Of a stretch of DNA of 64,000 bases, positions 37,949 through 47,828 are shown piece by piece. The stretch is from JACVRM01 sp963809765 (GTDB taxonomy: Bacteria; Actinomycetota; Thermoleophilia; Gaiellales; Gaiellaceae): assembly GCA_963809765.1 (NCBI GenBank), contig CAWEKT010000001.1, forward strand, positions 682,001 to 746,000. Reading direction: 5' to 3'. Numbering within the stretch: position 1 is the first letter of the stretch; each line of letters starts with the position of its first letter. The translations under genes were made by a program, and so were the position numbers. The notes under the pieces were generated by a model that ran no database searches, had not been told where the DNA came from, and was given only the letters and a program-made list of their open reading frames with translations.

Positions 37949-40880
37949 TTACTCGGTCGGTGCGCCAGAGCTTGCGAGCAGGTCGCAAAGGATTCGCATC
38001 ATCGCGAGCGCGGTGTCGGGCCGTTCGCGCAGGATCGCTTCGAACGCTGGCTTGTGCAATTCGAGAACGCGGACGTCCGACGTTGCCAAGAGCGAGGCTG
38101 CACGTGGCTTGCTCGAGATCACCGCCATCTCTCCAATGAAGTCGCCCGGACCGCGAACAGCGAGCTCTTGCTCCGCGGCGCCCAGTACCTGTACTTGGCC
38201 GTCCACAATGATGTAGAGCGTGTCCCCGGGGGCGCCTCTGACCGCAAGCAGCTCGCCCTCGGAAAAGACCGCCTCCTCGGCGACGGCCGCTATCGGTTCG
38301 AGTTCTTGGGGCGGGAGTGCCTCGAAGAGGGGGACTTTGCGCAGGAAGATCACTCGCTCCACCAGCGGGACGTTCGTGGTCAGGGTGTGCGTCATCGTTC
38401 CTCCTTCAAGCGCGCCCATCGCGAACTCGGCGCATCGCCGTATCCAATTATCCGGGTCGTCGCGGAGCCGGTCGATCACCTCAGCGTCGAATGCGTCGCT
38501 CGCGCGCGGTTCCCAGAGTGCGAGCAGCGGCCGAGCGATCGCTGGATCTCCGACTGTCTCGATGACCTCGAGCGCTGTTGCGCGCTGAGCTGGGTCGGAG
38601 ACCACGAGGTTTTCCAGTGCCGCGAACACACTGGTGCGACGTGCGCCCAGCAGCGCGGCCGCGTGAAGCGCGGCGCGCGCGTTGCGTTCCTCTCGCGTCC
38701 GAAGCGAGTCGTGCAGCAGTGCAACGGAGGCGTCGTTGCTCGCGATGAGTCTGCTGCGTAGCTCTGCGTCTTCGAGTGCGCGCGCGGCCGACTCGGCGGC
38801 GAACCTCCGCAGACGCGTGGCACTCCCGTCCGAGGGGAAGGCGTTCGAGCGCGGCTAGTGCTGCGTCCTCGTGAGCCCTCGGCGAAAAGCGCGTCGACGA
38901 CCGCCTCGACAGCAGGCTGGCCGACCTCTCCGAGCGCCTCCGCCGCGGCGGAGCGTACGACGGCGTCATCGTCCGCGAGCAAGGCGACGAGCGGTTCGAC
39001 CGCATCTTCGCTTGCGCTGGCCGCGACCGCGTGTGCGGCCTCGTGGCGCACTCGGTGGTCGGGATCATCGAGCCCGGCCAGCGCAAGGTGCCGTGTTTCC
39101 TCGGCGCCGCCGGTGGCGATCGCGCGATACCCGACCTCTCGAACCGACGGGTCCGCCGAGTGCACGACGGCGTCGAGCACGGTCTCGGCGCGCGCTTCAC
39201 GTTCGAAGAGCAATCGCGGCGCCGAGCGCGCGGACTGAGACCTCCTGGTCGTCGAGCACGTGACTCGGCGGGTCTACACCTGCCCGGGCCAGCACCCCAA
39301 GAGCCGCGAGGCGGACCGATGATTCGGGGTCGGATAGCTGCGCGACCGAGACCGCCGCGGCGCGTCCTGCATCCGCGCGCTCGAGCGACTGCGAGGGCAG
39401 CCAGCCGGACCTCAGTCTCGTCGTCTTCCTGGGCCGCCTTTGCCAGCGCCTCGGCTGCTTCGGGAACGTCCAGGTCGGCGAGGGCGTTCGCCGCGAGCAG
39501 TCGCGCCGTGACCTCGTGGTCGGTCAGGAGGTCCCGGAGGACGGCGAGGCCTACGGCGTCGACATTTAGGATGGCTGCACGCGGACCCGGTGTCCCGAAG
39601 ATAGTGGGACGCCCTTCGCGTAGGGCCGCGACGAGCGCACGCGGATAGGCACTACGGATGCGGGAGATCGAGGCGACGGCCAGCGCGGCGCCGACGAAGC
39701 CCGCGCCGTAGAGCACGCGGGGTTCGTCGAATCGCTGGGCGATGAGAGCGACCGCGCCGGCGACGATCGTCCCGACCTGCGTCGGAACACCGATCAGGAA
39801 GGCGCGGACCCGGTCCCGGCGGTGGGCCGGAATCGTGTTGACGAGGGCCTCCCATGTGCTGCCGGCGCCGCCGCTCCGCCAGGCGATCTGCGCGAAGCGG
39901 AACGCGGCCAGGGTCGCGAACGTCGCCGCAACCGCCAGTACGCCGAAGGCGACGAGGTAAAGAACCGGCAGAACGAGCACGACGGTCGGCACGCCGAACC
40001 TGCCGAGGAGGCGGCTGGTGACGAAGAGCGAGAGCACCAGCGCCGTCGCCATCGAAACGGCGAAGAAGACGCCGAAGAAGGCGGCGAGTGTCGTCGGCAT
40101 CGGGATAGCGCTCGGCGGCGGCCTTCGAAAACGGGAGGTAGAGAAGGCTGAAGAGGAGCGAGGTGAGGAGCGCACCTGCGCTCATCCAGCGCAGGAGTGG
40201 GGATGCACCGCACGTCGCGCCAAGCGGCGAGAAGGCCCGGCGGCCGGCGCCGCGCGCGTGGCGCTTCGGCGGTCGGCGGCGTGTCGGACCACGAGCCGCC
40301 AAGCCACGGCCGTAGCAACGCCCATCAGCACGGCCCAGACAAGGAGGAGGTTCTCCGATCCGATCGCTGCGGCGAGGGGGCCTGTGACGAGGCCGCCCGC
40401 GATGAGGCCGACTACGCCCCCGGCTGCGATCAGTGGGAAGAACCGCTTTGCCTGCCGCGTGTCCGAGACGAGGCCGGCAAGTCCCCAGATCGCGAGGAGG
40501 CAGGTGAATTCGGCGACGCTCTGGAGGATCCAGAGTGCCCCGTACACCCACGTGGCCTCTGCCTCGACGGCCGCGCGTGCGACCAGTGCGGCCACGGTGA
40601 TCGCACCAGGGATGAGGACGAACACACGCTCTCGTCCAACCCGCGCAAGCAACGCGCCGACGCCAACGGTGGTCAGGAACATCGCGACGCCGACGATGAG
40701 GTAAAGCGTCGGCAGCTTCTCGACGCCGTAGCGGGCGAAGAAGAGCGCGTCGATGCTGCTTTGGGCGATCATGATGGCCGCGTCGGCAAAGAAGGCAACG
40801 GCCACCGCCAAGGCAAGCGTCCTTCCCTCGCCGGGGCGGACGCGCAGTACCGCCTGCAGTCTGCGCGCGAGGACAGTCAT
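37949..40880 (-). CDS. NTT/MFS-like transporter with HEAT repeats and C-terminal cNMP-binding domain (frameshifted)
   Basis: About 975 residues from ATG 40880-40878. The N-terminal 400 residues form 10-12 helices of the ADP/ATP-translocase (Npt1/Npt2-like) type: LALAVAVAFFADAAIMIAQSSID (split), PTLYLIVGVAMFLTTVGVG, RFFPLIAAGGVVGLIAGGLV, LSLFVTSRLLGRFGVP, VRAFLIGVPTQVGTIVAGAV. HEAT repeats follow (VTARLLAANALADLDVPEAA; VREVGYRAIATGGAEETRHL; DAVVRSAAAEALGEVG). The end is a Crp-like cyclic-nucleotide module (VPLFEALPPQELEPIAAVAE; GDFIGEMAVISSKPRAASLL). GEMA-x8-R is the phosphate-binding cassette, with Arg present. Frame breaks occur near 40200, 40105, 39340-39260 and 38850. It starts 14 bases after a class III cyclase gene. 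Confidence 0.75.
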
Positions 40881-40893
40881 TTCGCGCGCCGCT

Positions 40894-41554
40894 CTAGGGG
40901 GTGTAACGGTCAGGCTGCTGTGCAAACGCACCCGCGCACGAGAGCGAGCAGAAGAAATAGGCGTCGCCATCGTGGACGAGTCGTCCGGCGGCGCGGTCAG
41001 GGTCGACAGCCATCCGGCATACCGGATCGACCGGCAGCGGCTGGCCGCCGAGGCCGCCAAGTCGCAGCGCTGCGAAGACCTCGACGGGTTCGGCGACGTT
41101 CTTCAGGGTCTGGCGCCCGCGAGATTCGAAGAAGACTCCATCGAGCTCCGGGGCAAGCGCGGCCGTGCTTCCGGTCACCAGCACATCGCCACCAGTCGGC
41201 GAGCGCCGAGATCCGCGCGGCCAGGTTGACGGTCGCGCCGAAGTAGTCACCCTCGCTCTCGATCGCAGCTCCGTGGTGGAGGCCGACTCGAAAGGCAGGC
41301 GCTCCATGGTCGAGCATGAGGTCATTCACAATGCGAAGGCCGAAGAGGATCGCATCCCCCGGCGCCGGGATCCGCAGCATGAGCGCGTCCCCGATCGTCT
41401 TGACGTACTCTCCCTGCACGGGGGCCAGCTCAGCTTTCACGGCATTCCTGAACTCCGCGACGAGAGCGAACGCCGCCTCATCTCCATGCGCCTCGGTGAG
41501 AGCAGTGAAGCCCGCCATGTCGGCGAAGACGAAGGTGGCGGCTGCGTTGCTCAT
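40894..41554 (-). CDS. Class III adenylate/guanylate cyclase with C-terminal YHS domain, one frameshift
   Basis: About 220 residues. Cyclase domain: TFVFADMAGFTALTEAHGDE (first metal Asp in FADM), YVKTIGDALMLRIPAPGDA (second metal Asp in GDA), FRVGLHHGAAIESEGDYFGA, TVNLAARISALA (transition-state N-x-x-x-R). A surplus base near 41203 splits it from GDVLVTGSTAALAPELDGVF. The last 45 residues, VDPVCRMAVDPDRAAGRLVH to YFFCSLSCAGAFAQQPDRY, are a YHS domain with three Cys (CRM, FFC, SLSC), a metal-associated module found in copper ATPases and related proteins. Its stop lies 13 bases before the ATG of the cNMP-binding transporter, so product and sensor are co-transcribed. Confidence 0.8.
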
Positions 41555-41730
41555 CGCAATGGGAAGCTAGTCGCACTCAGGGCCATGCGACGGACCCCGG
41601 ACGGCTATCGACGCCGCCGTCGTACCCGCCGAATTCGTCTTTTCGGCTCCCTCGGGTCGCGGCTCTCGTCCCGCGGGGTCATCGGGACTCCTTTCATGGC
41701 TGGTGAAAAGCGGGCCGTGCGCGGTTCGAA

Positions 41731-42042
41731 TCAAGGCGCTTCAAGGAAGTCGATCAGGCCCTGAACGGTGTGGTGGCGGTGCTTTGGGTGCCGCAAAGGA
41801 AGGTCTCCGTGAACCTCGTAAACGTTGCGGCGGCCGTCGCGGTCGTGGCGGCCGGACTTGCTGAGATAGCCGGCTCGCTCGAGGTCGCCGACGATCTGCG
41901 CCACGCTGCGCTCGGTGATACCAACGGTCTCCGCAATGTCCCTGAGGCGCGCCGTTGGGTCGCGTGAGACGCATTCGAGAACATGTGCGTGATTCGTTAC
42001 GAACCGCCATTCATGATCTCGCTTTGTTGAACTTGACTTCAT
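41731..42042 (-). CDS. Winged-helix transcriptional regulator
   Basis: 103 residues from ATG 42042 (an in-frame ATG at 42054 adds four). HTH: VLECVSRDPTARLRDIAETV, GITERSVAQIVGDLERAGYL; wing: SKSGRHDRDGRRNVYEVHGD. The tail is His/Arg-rich (LRHPKHRHHTVQGLIDFLEA). This is the single wHTH form of MarR/ArsR-like repressors. It is divergent from the MmpL exporter, whose promoter overlaps its start codons, so autoregulation plus control of the exporter is likely. The effector is unknown. Confidence 0.8.
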   Translation of the reverse strand: MKSSSTKRDHEWRFVTNHAHVLECVSRDPTARLRDIAETVGITERSVAQIVGDLERAGYLSKSGRHDRDGRRNVYEVHGDLPLRHPKHRHHTVQGLIDFLEAP

Positions 42043-42060
42043 GAATTGTTTCACTATAGT
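42033..42060 (+). promoter_or_regulatory. Sigma70-type promoter of the MmpL gene, with dyad
   Basis: TTGACT (42033-42038), 16-base spacer, TATAGT (42055-42060). It is unusually AT-rich for this genome. The 8-base palindrome TTCATGAA (42038-42045) sits at the -35 edge and also covers the start codon of the divergent regulator, so it is a candidate operator. The transporter ATG is at 42107, about 47 bases after the -10. Confidence 0.6.
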
Positions 42061-42106
42061 CGCCCCACAGACAGAAGAGCGTCTTCGAGTGATCGGGGGT
42101 CAGGGG

Positions 42107-44307
42107 ATGAGTTCGACGAATCTGGCGGGGCGCGCCGGCCGCTGGTCAGCTGCCCATTGGAAGACTGCGACCTTCGGCTGGCTGGCCTTCGCTGTACTGG
42201 CGGTCGTACTGGGCTCGGCCGCCGGTGTGGTCGAGCTGCGAGATTCCGACACGGCCTCAGGAGAGACGGCTCGCGCCGAACGGATCCTGGAGGAGGCGGG
42301 CTTCATACCCCTGCGACAGAGAGCGTGCTCATTCAGTCCGACGAGCTCGTGTTCAGCGACGCAGGCTTCCAGGCCGCGGTGACCAAGGTGCAGCAGCTGA
42401 TTGCGCTCGAGCGCGACGTAGACAGCTTCATTTCCCCGATCACAGACGAGGCTGCGGGTCTGGTGTCGGCGGATCGTCACTCGGCGCTGGTCCAGTTCGA
42501 TATCAAGGGGGACGCCGACGACGCGAAGGACAAGATCGCGCCGATCCAGGAGCGAATCGAGAGCCTGCGCCTCGACGACGCGAGCATCAGCGTCGCTCAG
42601 TTCGGCCCTGCCTCGGCCGATCATGCGCTGACGCAGCGCTTCGAAGACGACCTCACCCGGGCGGAGCTGACCTCGCTACCGCTGACGCTGATCATCCTCG
42701 TGATCGCATTCGGCTCGCTTGTGGCGGCCGGACTGCCGGTGCTGCTCGCGTTCTCCGCCGTGCTCGCGGCCGTCGGTGTGAACACCCTCGTCAGCCACTT
42801 GATCCCGACCGATGCGCAGACGGTCAGCAGCGTGATCCTGATGATCGGAATGGCGGTCGGGATCGACTACTCACTCTTTTACCTGCAGCGCGAGCGGGAG
42901 GAACGGCGCGGCGGTCGATCGCCGCATGACGCGCTCTTGCGGACTGCGGCGACATCCGGGCAAGCGGTGCTGATCTCTGGCGCAACCGTGCTGATCGCCA
43001 TGGCGGGGATGTTCATCGCCGGCAACCCGATCTTCACGACGATCGGGATCGGCACCATGATCGTCGTCTTCGCGGCCATGGTCGGCTCGCTGACGGTGCT
43101 GCCCGCGCTGCTCCATCGGCTCGGCGACAAGGTCGACCGGGGGCGCGTGCCATTCCTCGGCCGGCGGCCTGGCGAGCAGCGCGCCTGGAACGCGATCGTC
43201 ACCCGCGTCCTGCGACGCCCAGTACTGTCCCTTGTGCTCTCGGCCGGCGCGCTGATCGCCCTCGCGATCCCGGCGCTGACACTGCACACCAAGCTGCCGA
43301 GCTTCACCGACCTCCCCCACGACCTCGCAATCGTGAGGACCTTCGAGCGCGTGCAGGCGGCCTTCCCCGGCTCCCAGACGCCCGCCGTGCTCGTGGTCAA
43401 AGGCGAGGACGTCACGACGCCCGCATACGCGCGGGCGTACGACCAGTTCCGCGAGGATGCGCGCGCCACCGGCGAGCTCTTCCCGCCCTTCCACGTCACG
43501 ATCAGCGAGGACAAGACGGTCGCCCGGGTGGAGTTCTCGGTCGCCGGAACCGGCGACGACGAAGCGTCGCTCGCCGCCCTCGAGACCTTGCGCGAGGATG
43601 TGATCCCCGGCGTGGCAACGACCTTGCCCGGCGCAGAGACGGCGGTCACGGGCATCACGGCCGGCACCGCAGACTTCAACCAGAAGATGAAGGAGCGGCT
43701 GCCCTGGGTGCTCCTCTTTGTTCTCGGGCTGGCGTTCGTATTGCTGCTCCTGACCTTCCGCTCGATCGTCATCCCGGCCAAGGCGGTGCTCCTCAACCTC
43801 CTCTCGCTGGGGGCCGCGTACGGAATCCTGGTGCTGGTCTTCCAGCACTCCTGGGCGGAGAGCATCCTCGGCTTCTCGAGCAACGGCGCAATCGCGTCCT
43901 GGCTGCCGCTCTTCCTCTTCGTGATCCTCTTCGGCCTCTCGATGGACTACCACGTCTTCATCCTCAGCCGCGTCAAAGAGCTGCACGACGCCGGGGAGTC
44001 GACCGAGGACGCAGTTCGACACGCGATCACGCGTACCGCCGGGACGGTCACGAGCGCTGCGGTGGTGATGGTCGCCGTTTTCGGCCTGTTCGCCACGCTC
44101 AGCCTGCTCGACATCAAGCAAATGGGCTTCGGGCTCGCGGTCGCCGTCCTGATCGACGCGACCATCATTCGAGGCGTCCTGCTGCCGGCAGCGATGAAGC
44201 TGCTCGGCGACTGGAACTGGTACCTACCGAGCTGGCTCGAGTGGCTGCCGACGCTTCAGCCGAGGGGCCGGCCGAGGAAAGGCCGCCTGAGGCACGGCCG
44301 GCTCTGA
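42107..44307 (+). CDS. MMPL/RND-superfamily exporter, one frameshift
   Basis: About 733 residues with the two-fold MmpL layout: helix 1 (TFGWLAFAVLAVVLGSAAGV), a first periplasmic loop (LIQSDELVFSDAGFQAAVTK; SALVQFDIKGDADDAKDKIA), helices 2-6 (LTLIILVIAFGSLVAAGLPV; VSSVILMIGMAVGIDYSLFY), then repeat 2 with a second loop and GLSMDYHVFILSRVKELHDA. The G-x-x-x-D-Y motifs (GIDYS and SMDYH) are the proton-relay signature. One base is missing near 42300-42315. The substrate may be a lipid or drug. It is divergent from a wHTH regulator, as drug-inducible exporters often are. A basic C-terminal tail follows (RGRPRKGRLRHGR). Confidence 0.88.
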
Positions 44308-44388
44308 CGCCCTAGATCGTCCGCCGAGACTGGACGCGTTGCGTCCCGACGGGCTGAGACCCCCTCCTACTGCAACGAAGGAGTAAGG

Positions 44389-45572
44389 ATGAATCACAAC
44401 GGAACGAATGGTTCAGCCCAGGAGGCGAGTGCGCGCGCTCGTTCACACGAGCGCTTCGACGTCGTCGTGGTCGGCGGCGGCCAGGCTGGTCTGGCGATCG
44501 GCTACTTCCTCGCCCGCCAGGGCCGCCAGGTTCGTGATCCTCGAGGCCGCCGACTCGATCGGTGCGGCCTGGCGGACACGCTGGGACTCGCTGCTTCTGT
44601 TTACGCCTCGCCGTTACTCCGCGCTGCCCGGACTCGCCTTTCCCGGTGATCCGGATGGCTACCCGACGCGCGACGAGGTGATCGCCTATCTGGAGCAGTA
44701 CGCGGCGACGTTCGATCTGCCGGTCGAGCTCGATAGCGCGGTGCGCTCGCTTGCCGTGACGGACGGTAGGTTCGTCGTCGGACTCGACGACCGGCGCCTC
44801 GAAGCCGACCAGGTCGTCGTCGCCACCGGGCCGTTTCAGGTCCCGAACGTGCCGGCGCTCGCCGGCGAGCTGGCGCCCGAGGTCTTCCAGACCCACAGCA
44901 CCGGCTACATGAGGCCGAGCGACGTGCCGGAAGGAACGGTTCTCGTTGTCGGCGGGGGGAACACCGGCTACCAGATCGCGAAGGAGCTTTCGGCAACCCA
45001 CAAGGTCCACCTCGCGGTCGGCTCGCGCCAGAAGCCGCTGCCGCAAAGGCTGCTCGGCCGCGACCTCTTCTGGTGGCTGACGAAGACGGGCCTGATCAGG
45101 AAGACGGTCGACTCGCGCGATCGGACGCCGGCTCCGGCGGAGCGACACCCTGATCGGGTCGAGCCCGCGCGAGCTGAGGCGCCGCTACGGGGTCGATCTG
45201 AAGCCGCGCGTCGTCGCGGCCTCAGGACGCACGATCAGCTTCGCCGACGGCAGCGAGCTCGATGTCGACGCCGTGATCTGGGCGACCGGTTACCGCTCCG
45301 ACTACTCCTGGATCGAGCCGCCGGTGCTCGGCCCGGATGGTCGCGTGCAGCACCAGCGCGGGGTGACGGACGTTCCCGGCCTCTACTTCCTCGGCCTCTC
45401 CTGGCAGCACACGCGCGGCTCGGCGCTGATCGGCTGGGTCAAGGACGACGCCGAATTCATCGCCGCCGAGATCGCCGCTTCCCAGAGGGAGCGCGTCCTC
45501 GAGCCGGACACTCTCGAGAGCCCCGACGTTCGCGCGACTCAGGCAGCCGCCGCCGAAGGGAGACCGCGATGA
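44389..45572 (+). CDS. Flavin-containing monooxygenase-like NAD(P)/FAD oxidoreductase (CzcO family), frameshifted
   Basis: About 394 residues from ATG 44389, preceded by AAGGAGTAAGG. FAD motif FDVVVVGGGQAGLAIGYFLA; one surplus base near 44530; RWDSLLLFTPRRYSALPGL; FAD/NADPH linker VVVATGPFQVPNVP; second Rossmann TVLVVGGGNTGYQIAKELS; a second break near 45130; then AVIWATGYRSDYSWIEPP (the ATG motif of FMO enzymes) and YFLGLSWQHTRGSALIGWV. CzcO-type proteins are often near metal-resistance genes. The stop overlaps the ATG of the multicopper oxidase (45569-45572), so the two proteins are made together. Confidence 0.85.
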
Positions 45573-47374
45573 CACAGCAAGGCCACGACATCCCAGCCGA
45601 GAGCGGCTATTTCCCGACCGACACCGCCGGCCTTCCTGACGTGAACGGCCCCGAGGTCGTCGAGCTCGCCGACGGAGACACGTTCGAGCTGCGGATCGCT
45701 CCGGTGGCGAAGCGGCTCGGCGACGCGACCGTGCGGATGCTCGCCTACAACGGTTCGATTCCAGGCCCGACGCTGCGAGTCCCCGAGGGGTCGGAGCTGA
45801 TCGTCAACGTCGCGAACGAGGGCGACCTCGAGGCGACGGTGCACTGGCACGGGTTGCGCCTCGACAACCGCTACGACGGCACGCACGAGACCCAGGCGCC
45901 GATCCCGGTCGGCGGAACGTTCTCGTACCGGATCGAGTTCCCGGATCCGGGCGTCTACTGGTACCACCCGCACATCCGCGAGGACTACGGCCAGGAGATG
46001 GGCCTGTACGGGAACATCCTCGTCGTCCCGGCCGACCCCGACTACTGGCCGCCGGCGCACCGCGAGCTCCTGCTGACGCTCGACGACGTCCTCGTCGAGG
46101 ACGGGAAGATCGCGGCGTTCAGCCGCGCCGAGACGACCTATGCGGCGATGGGCCGGTTCGGCAACGTCCTGCTGGTCGGCGGCGAGACCGACCTCGCGCT
46201 CAGTGCGCAATCCGGCGAGGTCGTTCGCTTCTACCTGACCAACACCGCCAACACGCGCGTCTTCAACGTCGCCCTGCCGGGCGCGCGGATGAAGCTCGTC
46301 GGCGGCGACAGCGGCCGCTACGAGCGCGAGGAGTTCGTCGACTCGGTCATCCTCGCGCCGTCGGAGCGAGTCGTCGTCGACGTGCTCTTCGAGCAGGCCG
46401 GGCAGCTGACGCTCGAGCACCGCACGCCCGAGCGAACCTATTCGCTCGCGACGATCGACGTGAGCACCGAGGCGGCCGCGCCTTCGCTCGCCGGGCAGTT
46501 CGACGTCCTGCGCCACAACGCCGAGTGGGTGGCCGAGCGGAGCGCGCTCGCGCCGTACTTCGACGCCGAGCCCGACAAGACGCTCGCGCTCGTCGCCGAG
46601 ATGGACATGGGCGTGCCCGAGGGGCCGGTCGTCTACGCCTGCCCGATGCACCCTGACGTGGTCAGCGACGAGCCCGGCAGCTGCCCGAAGTGCGGCATGA
46701 AGCTGCTGGCGACGGCCGCACCGACCAGCTACGTCTGCCCGATGCACCCGGACGTCGTCAGCGACAAGCCGGACAACTGCCCGAAATGCGGCATGAAGCT
46801 GCTGCCGGCCGCGCTCGTCGCCGAGACATCAGGCCACGGCACGCACGCGCACGACACCCACGGCGACGGGCACCAGCACGCGACGGCCGACGGGATCGAG
46901 TGGGAAGACGACATGGTCGACGTCAACCGGATCACGACACCGGCGAACATGCACTGGAGCTTCGTCGACCGCGAAACGGGTGCCGTCAACCACGCGATCG
47001 ACTGGCAGTTCCGGGTCGGCGACCAGGTCAAGTTGCGGCTGGTCAACGAGATGGACTCCGACCACCCGATGCACCACCCGTTCCACGTCCACGGCGCCGG
47101 CCGGTTCGTGGTTCTCGCGCGCGACGGCGTCGCCGAGGAGAACCTGGTCTGGAAGGACACCGTGCTCGTCCGAACCGGGGAGACCGTCGACATCCTGCTC
47201 GACGTGACCAACCCCGGCCGCTGGATGGCGCACTGCCACATCGCCGAGCACCACGAGAGCGGAATGATGTTCAGCTTCAACGTCGCTCCCGCCGACGGCG
47301 ACGAGTCTGCCGCCGTCGACGGCCGGGGAGGTTTCCCGTGGCTGAGATCGCTCTGTTTCTCTACGAGGAAATGA
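45569..47374 (+). CDS. Multicopper oxidase with two embedded heavy-metal-binding (HMBD) domains
   Basis: 601 residues, no clear signal peptide. Three cupredoxin domains with copper motifs HWHG (about residue 92), WYHPHIRED (about 131), HPMHHPFHVHG (about 499) and HCHIAEHHESGM (about 553), enough for the type 1 site and the type 2/3 cluster. Between domains 2 and 3 sit two tandem HMBD modules, YACPMHPDVVSDEPGSCPKC-GM (about 356) and YVCPMHPDVVSDKPDNCPKC-GM (about 388), then a His-rich linker (SGHGTHAHDTHGDGHQH). HMBD modules are known from CopA-type ATPases and CusB-like proteins and bind Cu/Zn. A laccase-like copper-handling oxidase is the likely role. Confidence 0.88.
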   Translation: MTQQGHDIPAESGYFPTDTAGLPDVNGPEVVELADGDTFELRIAPVAKRLGDATVRMLAYNGSIPGPTLRVPEGSELIVNVANEGDLEATVHWHGLRLDNRYDGTHETQAPIPVGGTFSYRIEFPDPGVYWYHPHIREDYGQEMGLYGNILVVPADPDYWPPAHRELLLTLDDVLVEDGKIAAFSRAETTYAAMGRFGNVLLVGGETDLALSAQSGEVVRFYLTNTANTRVFNVALPGARMKLVGGDSGRYEREEFVDSVILAPSERVVVDVLFEQAGQLTLEHRTPERTYSLATIDVSTEAAAPSLAGQFDVLRHNAEWVAERSALAPYFDAEPDKTLALVAEMDMGVPEGPVVYACPMHPDVVSDEPGSCPKCGMKLLATAAPTSYVCPMHPDVVSDKPDNCPKCGMKLLPAALVAETSGHGTHAHDTHGDGHQHATADGIEWEDDMVDVNRITTPANMHWSFVDRETGAVNHAIDWQFRVGDQVKLRLVNEMDSDHPMHHPFHVHGAGRFVVLARDGVAEENLVWKDTVLVRTGETVDILLDVTNPGRWMAHCHIAEHHESGMMFSFNVAPADGDESAAVDGRGGFPWLRSLCFSTRK

Positions 47375-47466
47375 CCGCGCTCGACGCGGTCGGCCTCACC
47401 GCCGGCAGCCGCCGCTGTCCTTCACGTCTCAAATCAAGGTCTCCCCAGCAAACTCCTGCGGAGTAG
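47338..47466 (+). pseudogene. Truncated DJ-1/PfpI family fragment
   Basis: GTG at 47338 opens VAEIALFLYEEMTALDAVG, the conserved first strand and helix of DJ-1/PfpI (GATase1-like) proteins such as cyclohexyl-isocyanide hydratases. After about 19 residues the sequence becomes TAGSRRCPSRLKSRSPQQTP and stops at 47466 with no family similarity. It lacks the Cys nucleophile elbow. It overlaps the oxidase end by 37 bases. A deletion or integration joint near 47395 probably removed the rest. Confidence 0.7.
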
Positions 47467-47828
47467 CCGTGAGAGTGGAAGGGCGGCGCGGCTCTTCCGA
47501 CACCTCCTGGTTCAGGCCCTCACATAGCCGGCGCGGAGGCGGTGTGCGATACGGAGGTCATGGGTTCCTCTCTCTTGCGAGTCGTGTAGGCGCGCCGCCG
47601 CCGGTTGGTCGCGCTAGGCCGTTGGCACTGGCACGGGCGCTCCTAGTGGCTTTCTGACGATCGGTTCGGGGGGCTCCGGCGGCTGCGCGGGTGAGTGTCC
47701 TTCGACGTGGACCTCGGGGAGCCAGCTCAGCCAGGTGCGCGTTGCTTCGTGTTTCAGTCGCCGGTTGTCATGCGCGAGATCGTCTTTTACGCTCGCGGGA
47801 CCCCGACGGGAAGGAGCGAGAGCCGCAG
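47467..47828. other. 362-bp gap without a recognisable gene
   Basis: This follows the DJ-1 fragment. It has lower and uneven GC, several short open frames with poor codon use, and no hairpin or tRNA-like fragment that I can assign. It likely holds a recombination junction and the promoter of the following DUF4386 gene. Confidence 0.4.

Noticed and set aside
37949..40880. Separate genes for a transporter, a HEAT protein and a Crp-type regulator
   Set aside because: The pieces follow each other on one strand with frame changes only and no start sites or gaps; the Crp part lacks an HTH, so one fusion protein is the better reading.
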